From Smittium mucronatum (taxonomy: Eukaryota > Kickxellomycota > Harpellomycetes > Harpellales > Legeriomycetaceae), in the NCBI GenBank assembly GCA_001953115.1, contig LSSL01001717.1:1-16469 (forward strand): 16,469 nt of DNA, given 5' to 3'. The notes beneath the pieces were generated by a model, which was not told where the DNA came from, searched no databases, and saw only the letters and a list, made by a program, of their open reading frames with translations. Position numbers and translations under genes: made by a program. Below are positions 1 to 10,276 of the stretch, piece by piece (position 1 is the first letter of the stretch; every line of letters begins with the position of its first letter).

Positions 1-177
1 GCCTCTGCATTAAATTCAGCTGCGTCCTCAATCTTGTCTTCGGCTGCATCATCAGCCGTATCCTCAATAGTAAATTCAAACATTTCACAAAGATCCGATT
101 CTAACCAATCTACTTTCGGGATATACCACATACTATTCACAGTATTGATGGTTGTAGTTCCCCTAATATAATCATAA
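1..177 (-). CDS. Exon of an unidentified protein, running off the left edge
   Basis: I do not recognise the family. Read on the minus strand from 177 to 1, one frame stays open for 58 codons to the window edge. It contains the segment RGTTTINTVNSMWYIP, then KVDWLESDLCEMFEF, then an acidic, alanine-rich tail (TADDAAEDKIEDAAEF). The base composition is clearly richer in G+C than the DNA to its right, and the codon choice looks coding. Upstream, the same frame meets a TAA at about 189-191 with no ATG in between, so this is probably an internal exon rather than a start. A 3' splice site fits just before it: a T14 tract on the minus strand (201-214), then ACACAG ending at 178. That would make the exon begin in phase 2. 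The acidic tail suggests a soluble or cytosolic-facing segment, but no function is assigned. Confidence 0.5.
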
Positions 178-713
178 CTGTGTTTCCCTTATTGGCCGAT
201 AAAAAAAAAAAAAATACATATCGTTATTGTTTACTAATGTAAAAAAAAAAAAAAAAGAATACTCGATTAGATGCTTATTGTTAATTTTAAAGATGATCTT
301 TCTTTTATATAGACACAAAAAATCTCCACTTTCCCGCTTTTCTATAAATAAAGATTTATGCACCCCTACCTTTTTTTTTTTGTTTTTGCTACATTCAAGC
401 CCATATTTATATGGAGAAAAAAAAGTACCTTGCTTTCTTTTCTCTTTGAAATACTTTTTTTTTTTGAAACAAAAAACAATCAAATACTTTTATTTAACTT
501 TTATTTTATTTTATTTTGATATTAGTTTCCTCATTTCAATTCACGAAATGGGAGCAAAGAAATAATTGATTTTTTCCCCCAAAATACTACTCCTTTGTTC
601 TTTATTTTATTGCTTTAGATTTATTCAATTTTTCATTTGCAGACGTATATTTAATTTTTACTAGGTTGAATCAAACTTCGCCTGAAACTGTACATATACC
701 TTGCTTTACCCAT
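178..713 (-). other. Proposed intron (699-178) and tiny first exon (713-700) of the left gene
   Basis: This is a model, not an observation. On the minus strand an ATG at 713-711 sits in a good context (AAAATGGG) and is followed by GGTAAAGCAAG, then a donor-like GTATAT starting at 699. The 14-base exon ends in phase 2, which matches the phase needed by the exon at 177. Splicing would give M-G-K-A-S-Y-D-Y-I-R-G at the N terminus. The intron would be 522 bases, long for a fungus. The stretch contains A14 at 201-214, A16 at 241-256 and T11 runs at 371-381 and 455-465 (plus strand). A 103-codon open frame at 172-483 (minus) in this stretch is dominated by poly-Phe and poly-Lys from these runs, so I do not treat it as a gene. 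Confidence 0.25.
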
Positions 714-732
714 TTTCTAATTTCTCAAATGA

Positions 733-763
<31 letters not shown>

Positions 764-1596
764 TACCAAAAGTTTTGGATACAAAATTTTCATTGTTTTT
801 ACATTTATAAACCCCATAAACGATACATAAATTTATTATCACAAAATTTCAGTTTATTTTTATTTTTTACAATCTTTTGGGAATTTTTATTTAAAAGTCA
901 TAAAAAGGTTTAAAAAAAAATTACCAAATTATTTTTATTGTATGTATATTAATTTTCTATAAACCAAAACTTTCCCATCATTAAAATCACATCCAATCAA
1001 TCCAAAATTTCTATCCTTCCACTCGTTATTTCTCAATCATATTCAAAATATCTTTTTTTCGGCATTTTCGTCACTATTACTGCACCTTCCATCACCGAAA
1101 AATGGGAAGAATAAGCATGTGGATTTATAGTTTTTATACTATTTTTTTCTATCGTAAATTGCAACTTTGTTCAATAAAAGTTGCAAGCTTACGTAAAAAT
1201 GCCCTTTTTAGTCAAATTTATTTATCTAGTTTAATTATAAACATACTTTTTATGCTAGATTAATGAAACTAAATAACCAGATTGTAGAAGCAATTTTAAG
1301 CTATACATTATTCAATTAGTTTTTAAAATTTTTTGGGCTTTCAGAATTTATATCAGTTGCCAAAAAGAATTTTGCCGATTTTTTTATGTATTACTTGTAG
1401 AGTTAGGCAAAGAAATATATTAATTATTTGGTTGTTTATTAGAAATAATCGAAAAATCTCCCTGGATTTAAAAAGATATTAGCTATACAAAAAGTATTAA
1501 AGTCTTTCTAAATTATGATAGTATATGTACCGTTTCTTCTTATGAGGATGCTTCTCATCCATTTACAGCAAGTTTAAATTTTAAAAAAAAAAAAAC
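714..1596. other. Non-coding AT-rich stretch
   Basis: No credible gene is seen. The plus strand is T-rich to about 1080. The stretch includes a dinucleotide microsatellite at 741-765. The 70-codon open frame at 701-913 translates through this repeat and is rejected as a gene. From about 1150 onward the sequence becomes steadily AT-rich and enters the desert. Confidence 0.6.
741..765. repeat. (AT)12 microsatellite after an A run
   Basis: Alternating AT for 25 bases, directly after an A9 run that begins at 732. It is likely to vary in length between isolates. Confidence 0.9.
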
Positions 1597-2034
1597 TCAA
1601 AAAAAATAAAATAAAGATAAAATAATGAATTTAAATTCAGAAAGCATCTTTATTCTAAACCAAATTGATAATTTTTCTGAAGTCAAATAAATAAAAGTGT
1701 CTATAATTAACAATAATAGTCCATTACATTTTTCGGTAATGAAAAACGGTGCTTTACTATTGCGAAATACTGCTAAAAACATATTTTGGCGATGGTAAAA
1801 AAATAATGAGTGATCGAATCTAAATTTTGGATTTATTGACAGATATTTTGGTGACGCAAAAGTTCTGATAATTCGCTCATTGTTAAAATACCCACCATCG
1901 CGACGAACGCATAATGATATCATTAATATTCGATTATTTTTAGAGCGCTCTTGAATTTTTTTTTGAAACATATAGCCATTAACATCTAAACAAGTAAATA
2001 AACATAAATTCTTATAAGAAACTTTCAAAAACAC
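1597..2034 (-). CDS. Hypothetical orphan frame, 145 aa, possibly a gene relic
   Basis: I do not recognise this protein. It is a 145-residue open frame starting at ATG (2034) with no in-frame stop, in DNA of about 27% G+C by hand count of seven 60-base lines, higher than the flanking core. G+C peaks near 1890-1910, where the frame encodes a basic patch (CVRRDGG, residues about 42-48). The product is rich in Lys, Arg, Phe and Ile and ends in a hydrophobic run (FIILSLFYFF) coded by near-pure A/T. There is no signal peptide, catalytic motif or known domain that I can see. The C-terminal end grades into simple A/T sequence, which suggests either chance extension or a decayed gene. It could be a lineage-specific gene, a transposon fragment or a chance frame. 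Confidence 0.22.
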   Translation of the reverse strand: MFLKVSYKNLCLFTCLDVNGYMFQKKIQERSKNNRILMISLCVRRDGGYFNNERIIRTFASPKYLSINPKFRFDHSLFFYHRQNMFLAVFRNSKAPFFITEKCNGLLLLIIDTFIYLTSEKLSIWFRIKMLSEFKFIILSLFYFF

Positions 2035-3838
2035 AAAAAGAGCACTCTTTTAACGATTGAACTCGTACAAACATGCCTTAGTTGATTTGAAATAATTAAA
2101 TATATCAATTAACTGAATTGATATAAAATAATCCTTGGTTATAAATAAATTCGGATCATTATTCTTATTAAATAGAAATCTGATTTTTTTTAAATACTTG
2201 ATTTACTTTTTCATTGTCTGTTTATTATAAAATGAGCATTTAATTAATGCATAAAATTTTATTGAATTCATAACAGAAAAATAGGTAAATTTGTTAATAA
2301 AAATGGTACTCCCATTAAATCGAGGACTTTTACGTATATAACTATTTTTTGTAGATAACAATTCTAATTCTATCAATACAAAATATGGGCGATATATTTA
2401 AAGTTGGATAAATAAAATTTTGCGAATTAAAATAAAATCTAAATAAATATGGCAAAATTTTAAAATACAACTGACAAGAATCAATTTAACTTCGATTGAT
2501 GAGAAATAGAAAATAATTATTGCGAAGCATATTTTGTGGAATCAAGTAAATTTATATAGCTTTAAAGCTATAGAAAAATACTTATTATATATGTATATCG
2601 AATCACAAATATTTAATATTAATTCGATTTTAAAATGCTGATAATCAAATTAGCTTTTTTTGAATAAAAAAAAAACATTTAAGCAGTTTTTAAATTGGTT
2701 AAGATTATTTCTATTTTAGTAAAATCTACCGAATTTTTATTGTTATTATGACAGGGAATAAATGTGATATTATTGGTTTAGAAAACTTTATTCACTATCA
2801 ATTTTTTTTAAAAAATGCTTAAGTTTGGACCAAATAAACATTATATTCTTAGAAAATTTTATTTTTATTAGAATAAATAAATTAAAATTATTAAATTTTA
2901 CATAAACTCAATTTTCAAAAAAAATTAATGTAGATAAAATTTTTTTTTTCAAACCTTCAATAAAGATAAATTATTTACTGTAAATAAATGCTTTTTACAG
3001 ATTATTTTAAAACAGCTTTGTTTATATTGAGCAGCTTTTCTCACAAGCAAACAGTAATATTTGAAAATTTAAAATCACAAAAAAGTCTCATCTATGTGAT
3101 TTACCTCATTAACCACACGATTGCATTATTTTGAACTGTGTTTAATCTGAAAACTAAAAAAAAAAAAAAAGAAGATTAATAGAATGATGAAATTATCTTT
3201 GTAGAAATAAATAAAATTATTAGATAGAAATTTGGATAAGAAATAAATTCCTATTTTTATATACATTAAATTTTTGTTAATATTTAATATTTAGGATATA
3301 TAAAATAATCTGAAATTTCAATTATTGATAGAGATAAAAAATTTATGAATCGAAAGTGAATTTTTATATATTTATTGTAAATTTGGAATTTATTCCGAGC
3401 AGGATAGATAAATATTATGTCTTAAATTTAAAAAATTGAATGAAACTTTTTTAATTAGTATAAAAAATTCCTGTCTTCCAATATTGAATTTTTTTTACAT
3501 GTATGTATTAATTAAATTTTCTTCAATTCCGTTAGATACCAATTATTTTAATTTTGTACAATGTTATACCATGAAAATAGAAAAATTAAATACTAAATAA
3601 TTTAAATTCTCTAAGAAAATATCAAAAAAATATGAAAAAAAATTAATTTAATAGAAAATTTGCTTTGGGGGGAATTAATTCCGTAAATCTTACATTAATT
3701 AATAATCCAAACGTTTTATTATTTTTTTTATTTTTTTTATTTTTTATAATCAATTTATTTAAATTTTCAAATGATAGATAAAACCATCAAAGAAGTATAA
3801 TAAAAGTAATATATAAATAAAACAAATCTCAAGGAAAT

Positions 3839-3900
3839 CCGCGGCTCTATTGGCCCCATGCCTAACCTGAATTGGTTCGATGATCAAAGAATCATGACAC
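3839..3900. other. Isolated GC-rich patch inside the AT core
   Basis: Hand count gives 29 G+C in the 60 bases 3841-3900, compared with about 15% in sampled core sequence. It contains CCGCGGCTC, TTGGCCCCATG and GGTTCGATGATC. I tested it by eye as a tRNA because of the GGTTCGA word, but no T-arm or acceptor stem closes on either strand. No open frame explains it. Confidence 0.5.
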
Positions 3901-6900
3901 TGAAAAAAATTCTGATTTTTTTAATAAGCGAAAATAATTCACTGATAAAAAAAATCTGGAATAAATTGGGTTTAAAATAATTGGATATAATAAAATAAAT
4001 ATCCAATGATTTTTGGTATAATAAATAATAATTTAGGCGATTAAATTGGCGTAGAATTTCACAAATATAAAGAAGAGGATATTCCAAAAGGGGAATAAAT
4101 ATAACACTTAATATAAATAAACATCTTTATAAAAGAAATTCGTGTAATATAGAATTCGAGTTGCTTTTTATACAAAAAAAAGTTCAGTTTCTTTGAAAAA
4201 AAATTTATGAGAGAATTGATATTTTTTTCTGGTCCTTTTTTTGATATATTATTTTAATTTGATTCATTATACCATAAAAAAAATCATGAAACAAGTTCAA
4301 AACACATTTCTTTATATAATAAGGGGGAAAATATCGATTTCTTTGCTGTTGTAGACCTGAATAGCAATATAAAAAAAACATACAGTAGAATTTGAAAAAC
4401 TTAGATTGAGTACAGGGGAAACTTTGTCGAATTTTTTTAATTAAAATTTTGAAATAATCAACATAAAATCTGTTTATAATTGAAAAAAAAATGATTTAAC
4501 TATTTTTGATATGTATAAAAGTTTTAAGATAATTTTATTTAATTTCATGTTTGGTATTTGAAGAATAGATAGGATTTTATCAGACTTATGTTTTTTCTAA
4601 AATCCAATTCAGCTATGAAGAAACAAAGAAAAAATTTAGAAAATTGAAAATATTAGGAAAAATAAAAGTCTAAAATAAAATAAAAAATTCAAAAAAATAA
4701 ATAAGAATATCTTGTTATAAATGCTGTCTAAACTAAAAAAACCAAATCTACTATTACAATCTAAAATAATAATTTAAAAATTGAGTTAATTAATGTTACC
4801 ATTCATAATATCTACTAATTATAATTATTTTTAAGCACAATTATATAAATATATATAAATTAATAAAATCGTTTAACACAATTAATAGAATTCCACTTGA
4901 GACAATAAAATAGTACTTTATTTTGAAAATAATTCTCTAGAATAAAATATTCCAATTTAAATCATATATTTTAATTAAAAAACAGGTATCACAATTTTTT
5001 CACTGAAACCTAACCCCTGAAAAACATATTATTTCTGAAATGAGTGAAATTATAGTTCAGCCATTAAAAAAAAAATTCATCGCTGAAACTTCACTGATTC
5101 TAACTAAAAATTTGGCGCTTTTTTTTATATTGTGGTTTTATTATGAAATGCTAAATTTATTTGAAATGTAACTTTTTTTAGATTTTTATGTCTTATACAT
5201 TAATAATCCTTTCCGTGTCACAGTTCTTTCTTGAGTCATATTCGAAATATATCAATATACACAAATAAATTATTTCTTGGTATGTATAATATAATAAAAT
5301 ATTACCAGTCCAATTATAGCTCTGGGAGAATAAATTAAACAATAAATTATATTTTTAGCTATTAAGGGTAAAGATATGGTATTTATCAGTCCTAATAAAG
5401 TTAATAATCATTTCAAATCAAAATATAATTATTTTACGTTATTTTATCATATTCTTCTTTTTTTATTAAAATTTATCAAAAAAAATATGAATTTATTTAC
5501 ATTGACGCTGAAACAGTTCGATTTTTATAACTTCTTTAGACCTTAATAAATTCCATAAATAACGAAAATCATTGCTGTTTTTGATTTAATAATGAAATTT
5601 GCGATCTGGTGTAATTATTAATATTTTTTTTTATTAAAGTTAAAAGTTAGTTATGAATTATAGGGAAGGAATTATTAACAAAAATAAGCTCTATAAAATA
5701 AAATAAAATAAATCCTGCATTATTTCTGTTATTATGGAAAAAAAAAAGTTTCCAATAAAATAAAAAGCCGCATGATTTTAGGTAATAAATTTTTTGATTT
5801 CAGAAGCGAAACACTAGGAAGTTTTAATTTTAATTATCCATCTACAGATTCAACTAATCGGGTCATTATTTAGTTTTTTAAAAAAATTAAACTTTAAATA
5901 AACTAAATATAATCATTATTAACGAGAAAAATCAAGCCTAAATAAATATACTATAATTTTTGCCAATACAACAGAAAATTTTTTTAAGTTTTACATCTTC
6001 AGCGTGGTTCATTTTTTAAAATTATGCTTAAATATTTTTTACAAGATTAAATTAGGCGGTGATATTAAATTAATATTTTTAATAAAAAAAAAATTATAAA
6101 TAAATTTATTTAAAAAATAGAAATCAAAATTAAATTTCTAAAAAAATAAAAAAAATTGAAAAAATTAATAAGGATTGTATACTAGATATTAAAATTATAA
6201 AAATATATATAGATATTGAAAATCATTTTTCGTAAAGATTAGAGTATTATTACATTTGAATTACATGCCATATAAATGCCCATAATTATTACAAAGTTCA
6301 GAGTTAAATATCAATTAATTAAATTAATGCCCTAAAATCATGCAAAAAATCATTTTAATTTAAAATATGTTAATGACACGAGAATATAATAAATATAATT
6401 TTCTAAATCCGGTATTTTAACAAAGTAAATTTTATCCAAAAAAAAACACATATCGTGTTGTACACTCGGTGTATTATTCGTTTATTTTAATTGTGATTTT
6501 ATTGAATAATTAAATATGTTGGTATGTATAATTTTAATTTAATCAATTAATAATATATTAGGTATTACCGAACTAAATTTACCTAAAATGTATTAGTAAT
6601 AATTGTAGATATAAAGTAGAAAAAAATAATAATGCAAAAATACAAAATTTCAACATTGGTAAAATATATTAAAATAAAAAAAGCTTTTTTGGAATAAAAT
6701 TTGTAATGTATACAAATATTTTAAGTTAATGAAAATCAATTTATTTTCCGATAGTTTGATAGAGGTATAATTATTATAATACGGTATCATGAAATTTAAC
6801 CTACTTTCATTGTAAATAATATTCACCTACTCGTATTTTTTTCTGATTTTTATTCTTATCAAGACTATAAATTATAAAGCTAACGGACTATAAAAAAACT

Positions 6901-8115
6901 TATTTGTAGTGAAAATATAAAAATATTCAAATATCATATTTTAATTAGCTGAAATACTAGGTGAAATAATCAGTATACCAATTTACAATAAGCCGATTTT
7001 AATTTAGCCTTGTAATACAGATGGATAAATTATTTTTAATTGAATTTTTTTAAATATTGATTACTTTAATTGAATATTAGTGCACTAAAAATAAAAGTAA
7101 TAATCTATTGATATTTAAATTTAAATTTATTTATAATAAAGTGATGGTTTAATCAGATTATAGTTTTAAATGAGAATTTAAAAATTTATGATTTTAAAAA
7201 TATAAATGTTAACAAAAATCTGAGATATTATTAAAGTAAATTCAGAAATAATATAAAGTTGCTTTTTAAGTTTTGATTTTGATTTTTGATTGGGTTAAAA
7301 AGAACTAAAAATTAATTGAACGGTTTTTTTTTGTTAATCTTCCTAAATTTATTCGAAAATTTACTTTAATGACTTGGGAAAAATAAAAGTCAAGAAAGGA
7401 TGCGTGAAAAGTGGTGATTCGCCAATATGATGATTTTAATTTATAAAGAATAGCAATTTAAAGGATACAGGATTAATAATTTTTTTATATAAAACCTTCC
7501 ACTTTTCACAGTTTAAATGTAATAAAAGTATAGCCCATGCTTTATATCTAGTTTAATGAGCTAGAGAAAAGCAAAATAAAAACAACTTTTGTTTAGTCCT
7601 GAAGAATCCGAGAATATTTAACACACGAATAGAAGAAAATATAAAAAAATTCATGAAAAAAATATGATATTTAAAACAAAGATGCTCTTTTTTTGCCATG
7701 TATTTTTGATGTGAAGTAAATATATATACAAGATTCACAGTAAATAAAAAAAGGTTTCTTATGAAATTTAATTCAAGTAACTGTAATATACCATTGAGCG
7801 TTCTCTTCAGATTTTTTTTTTTAAAAAACTACATATTCTCGGTTTAATATATTAATAGAAATAGATACCGTAAAATAAAATTTCGAAGGGTTTTTAGTTT
7901 TGGATACATTAAATAATAAGAATATTTTTAATGGGCAAAAGTTTTTTGTTTTAAACTGGTGATAATTCATTTGTTTTTTAAGCACCATAATGATATTGGA
8001 TTATTCCGAATTCCAAATGAAAAAAAAATCATATATTATATGCCAAAATTGAATAGATAGCTCATAGTTATACTATATCGGATATTTGGCTTCTCTAAAT
8101 GCGTTTTTAGCAATT

Positions 8116-8133
8116 TTATTATTATTATTATTA
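8116..8133. repeat. (TTA)6 trinucleotide microsatellite
   Basis: Six perfect TTA units followed by a T run. No coding frame uses it. Confidence 0.85.
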
Positions 8134-9020
8134 TTTTTTAAAAAACGGGGTTCAAAAGTTTATCCCAATTAATAAAAAGTTTAATCCCGAGAATTTAAAT
8201 TAAACCATAAATATTTTATTTCAGAATAATGAGGAGTATAAATACTGAATATAAAAAATTAATATACAATTCTAAGGTTTTAAGGTTTTATTAAACAGTC
8301 TTTTAATAAAAAAATAGCTAATCCTGCAACCATCCTTAAGGTTTTTTTTTTAAAGGGAATATATTTAAGGTTAATAAAATCAATGTATTATGATATTAAA
8401 ATTCTAATCGATTGTTCTCAATTATAACCAATCCTTATTTAAAGTTTTGAATTTTATAGCAAAGAAAATATGCTTCTATTTATTGCCTTTTCAATTAAAT
8501 CGCAGGTCAAAAAAAAAGAAATGAAAGTTTTATCTGATGAAAGAAAATTATTAGATGTTCGTACCGGGATACTTAGCCTATATCAAACCATTGGGCTACG
8601 GATTATTTTGTATCTAATGCTTAATTCCGAACCAACAATTATAATTATGTAGCTATAAAGGTGTCAGCCTTTTAGTTTTAGTTCAATTCTACCATTAAAC
8701 TGATAATATTTGTGCATCATTGGATAAATCAAGAGATTATGGCAATTGGAATTCTTAATTTGGGAGATTCTTTCGAAGACCAGACTTTTTTTTTCTGTGC
8801 AATCTATTGGCTATACTTGAATTTAATTAAAATCAGTCCAATAAAAATAGAAAAACATGCTGGCTCTAATAAATTACAACACTTTACCAGTAGAAAATCA
8901 GCCTCTAAAATTCATATTTTGAATTACCCAATAAATTAACACCGGATCTTAGCTCAATCTTTCCAAATTGGGAAAATAGTAAAAATTTAGTAGGAAAGTG
9001 TCCGCTCTCAAAGAGAATTT

Positions 9021-9038
9021 CCCATTTATATAAATGGG
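9021..9038. repeat. Perfect 18-bp palindrome CCCATTTATATAAATGGG
   Basis: The two 9-base halves are exact reverse complements, with TATATA in the middle. It may be a protein-binding site, a cruciform or chance. My rough estimate is that about half a palindrome this long is expected by chance in a window of this size and composition. Confidence 0.9.
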
Positions 9039-9058
9039 TGTGAGGCTAAATTTGGGTC

Positions 9059-9311
9059 CGGAAAGAGTTAACAGAAGGGAATCTTTTTTTGGCCAAGGCG
9101 CAAAGTGGCATATATTTTTATTGAAAACGAGTAAAAAAAGACGATTAGTCCTTCCAGAGTTGGTGATACAAAAATGGTCGCCATTTTTTGACCAATGGAG
9201 ATATTTTTTAAGATGATCGTATAACTGGTCCAATTGTGTTTATTTTCGAATACTAAATTACAAATCGCACAAAAATGAATTCAACGCAACTATGAGCTCG
9301 GAAAGAGTTAA
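9059..9311. repeat. 13-bp direct repeat (9059-9071 and 9299-9311) with hairpin between
   Basis: CGGAAAGAGTTAA occurs twice, exactly 240 bases apart. The interval contains an inverted repeat AAAAATGG-TCG-CCATTTTT (9170-9188) and a TTGGCCAA word (9089-9096). A direct repeat this long could be a target-site duplication around a 227-base insertion, or a repeated binding site. Confidence 0.7.
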
Positions 9312-9340
9312 AAAACAAACCTGGAATAATCAAATTTAGT

Positions 9341-10250
9341 TATAAAGTTTATTTGAGACGAATTCTAATGAATAAAAAAACTCGATGATTTGCTATAGTT
9401 TTTTATGGTTGCTTAACTAGCTAAGGTTTTGAGACAGCCTGGATATACTAGTTGTTGAGGAGGATGGTTAATTAGACTAGATCAACTTAGAGCAAATACC
9501 CACATCTATTTCATCATTAAAATTCCAAACTCTAATTTATATCTTTATCAATTTCCTCTTTTTGACCTCAAAAAAAAAAGCTTTATTTCGAACTGGTTGG
9601 CTAATTTTCTAAACTTGAAAATGCAATCGTCTGTTTTGTGAGCGTCACATTACACAAAATCTATAAATAATAATTCTCTTCGACATTGGCTTATTATTTC
9701 ACTGGAAAAAAAGTGCATGGTTTATTTGCAGCAAATTAGAGGTTTTATACGATCCTTATTATGGCGGTTTCTTTCAGCAAATACATTTTGGTATTGGGTA
9801 TTTGTTTAGAATTGTTATTGGTTTGAAAATATATGACATTTGTGGCCCAACCTTCCTGAAGAAAGCAAATCATGAGAAGAGACAATAAACTTCCCCCTGG
9901 CATTATATGCCCAATTAAAAATAGTTGAATTTTGCTATCCATTTTAACGATTTTAATTGGCTATTACTCAGTATAGTAGGCGTCATTTGTTGACTAAACA
10001 AAGTAGAGTGATCATTTAAGCTATTATTAATGGGTATTTAAATTTATGATTGTATATGATGGCCAGTATTAAACGCAAATAATATTGTTGGCAAACCTAG
10101 AGCGGTCGAATCAAAGCTATTGGCCAAATAAAAATCCAAAAACAGAGCTAAGTGAGAATTCTCTATTTGGTGATCCTATCTGAATAGTAAAAAAATGGCG
10201 TTCCTATTTTCTGAAAAGCCAATCTTTCTTATATTCTTCAAAGCCCTTAT
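9341..10250. other. Intergenic stretch with one short hydrophobic open frame
   Basis: Apart from the weak open frame at 9745-9942 (separate entry) I see no gene. Composition is less AT-rich than the core. A TTGGCCAA palindrome is at 10120-10127. No tRNA folds: the GGTCGAATC word at 10104 lacks a matching T-arm. Confidence 0.5.
9745..9942 (-). CDS. Hypothetical 65-aa protein with a hydrophobic N terminus
   Basis: I do not recognise it. It starts at ATG (9942) after TTAAA and reads MDSKIQLFLIGHIMPGG, followed by a strongly hydrophobic stretch SLLSLLMICF (residues about 18-27), then a polar, Asn/Thr/Lys-rich C-terminal half. The hydrophobic segment could be a signal peptide or a single membrane span, so a small secreted or membrane protein is possible. 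Codon use is less A/T-extreme than in the chance frames of the desert. It would be transcribed divergently from the flippase, with about 610 bases between the two start codons. It might instead be the first exon of a longer gene, or chance: 65 codons is not decisive here. Confidence 0.2.
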   Translation of the reverse strand: MDSKIQLFLIGHIMPGGSLLSLLMICFLQEGWATNVIYFQTNNNSKQIPNTKMYLLKETAIIRIV

Positions 10251-10276
10251 TACCTTTGTTGTTACATATTAAGAAA

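Larger units (their letters stand above)
2035..8440. other. Extremely AT-rich gene desert core
   Basis: About 6.4 kb with no supported gene. Hand count of the 60 bases from 4681 gives 9 G+C, against 22 in a typical flippase line (12781). Stops are dense in all frames. The longest open frames (3884-4087 and 7553-7738, both minus, 67 and 61 codons) are Phe/Ile/Lys-rich chance products. The stretch holds A and T runs (for example A15 at 3156-3170), pentamer TAAAA-type repeats near 5693-5712, a run of T8 blocks near 3722-3746, a (TTA)6 at 8116-8133 and one isolated GC-rich patch at about 3839-3900. It could be AT-rich heterochromatin, a centromere or decayed repeats. Confidence 0.6.
8441..9340. 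other. Less AT-rich island with small open frames; possible decayed element
   Basis: G+C rises to about 32% (8521-8580) and higher near 9001-9200. Four small open frames lie here: 8470-8652 (+, 60 aa), 8712-8939 (+, 75 aa), 8949-9233 (-, 94 aa) and 9034-9216 (+, 60 aa). The last two overlap on opposite strands. None shows a domain I recognise, and the first two sit in tandem in different frames, as in a gene broken by frameshifts. The island also holds a perfect 18-bp palindrome, a hairpin at 9170-9188 and a 13-bp direct repeat 240 bases apart. A degenerate transposon or pseudogene would fit, but no transposase or reverse transcriptase motif is visible. Confidence 0.35.

Noticed and set aside
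172..483. 103-codon minus frame and the overlapping 112-codon plus frame at 227-565
   Set aside because: Both are driven by A and T runs that yield poly-Lys and poly-Phe; no protein-like pattern. The 5' end of the minus frame contradicts the better-supported exon at 1-177.
3839..3900. tRNA gene suggested by GGTTCGATGATC
   Set aside because: No T-stem, D-arm or acceptor stem pairs on either strand.
3884..4087. 67-codon minus frame in the AT core
   Set aside because: Phe/Ile/Lys/Tyr-rich product from near-pure A/T DNA; length within chance.
7404..7509. 11-bp inverted repeat GTGAAAAGTGG / CCACTTTTCAC with an 84-base loop
   Set aside because: At this composition several such distant pairs are expected by chance.
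7553..7738. 61-codon minus frame
   Set aside because: Low-complexity hydrophobic and basic product, no motif, chance length.
8271..8350. Repeated TAAGGTTT words as telomere-like or tandem repeat
   Set aside because: Only two adjacent units and one or two loose copies; not a telomere repeat and too short to call an array.
2035..8440. Mitochondrial DNA insertion as the cause of the AT-rich block
   Set aside because: No recognisable mitochondrial protein, rRNA or tRNA segment seen in any part.
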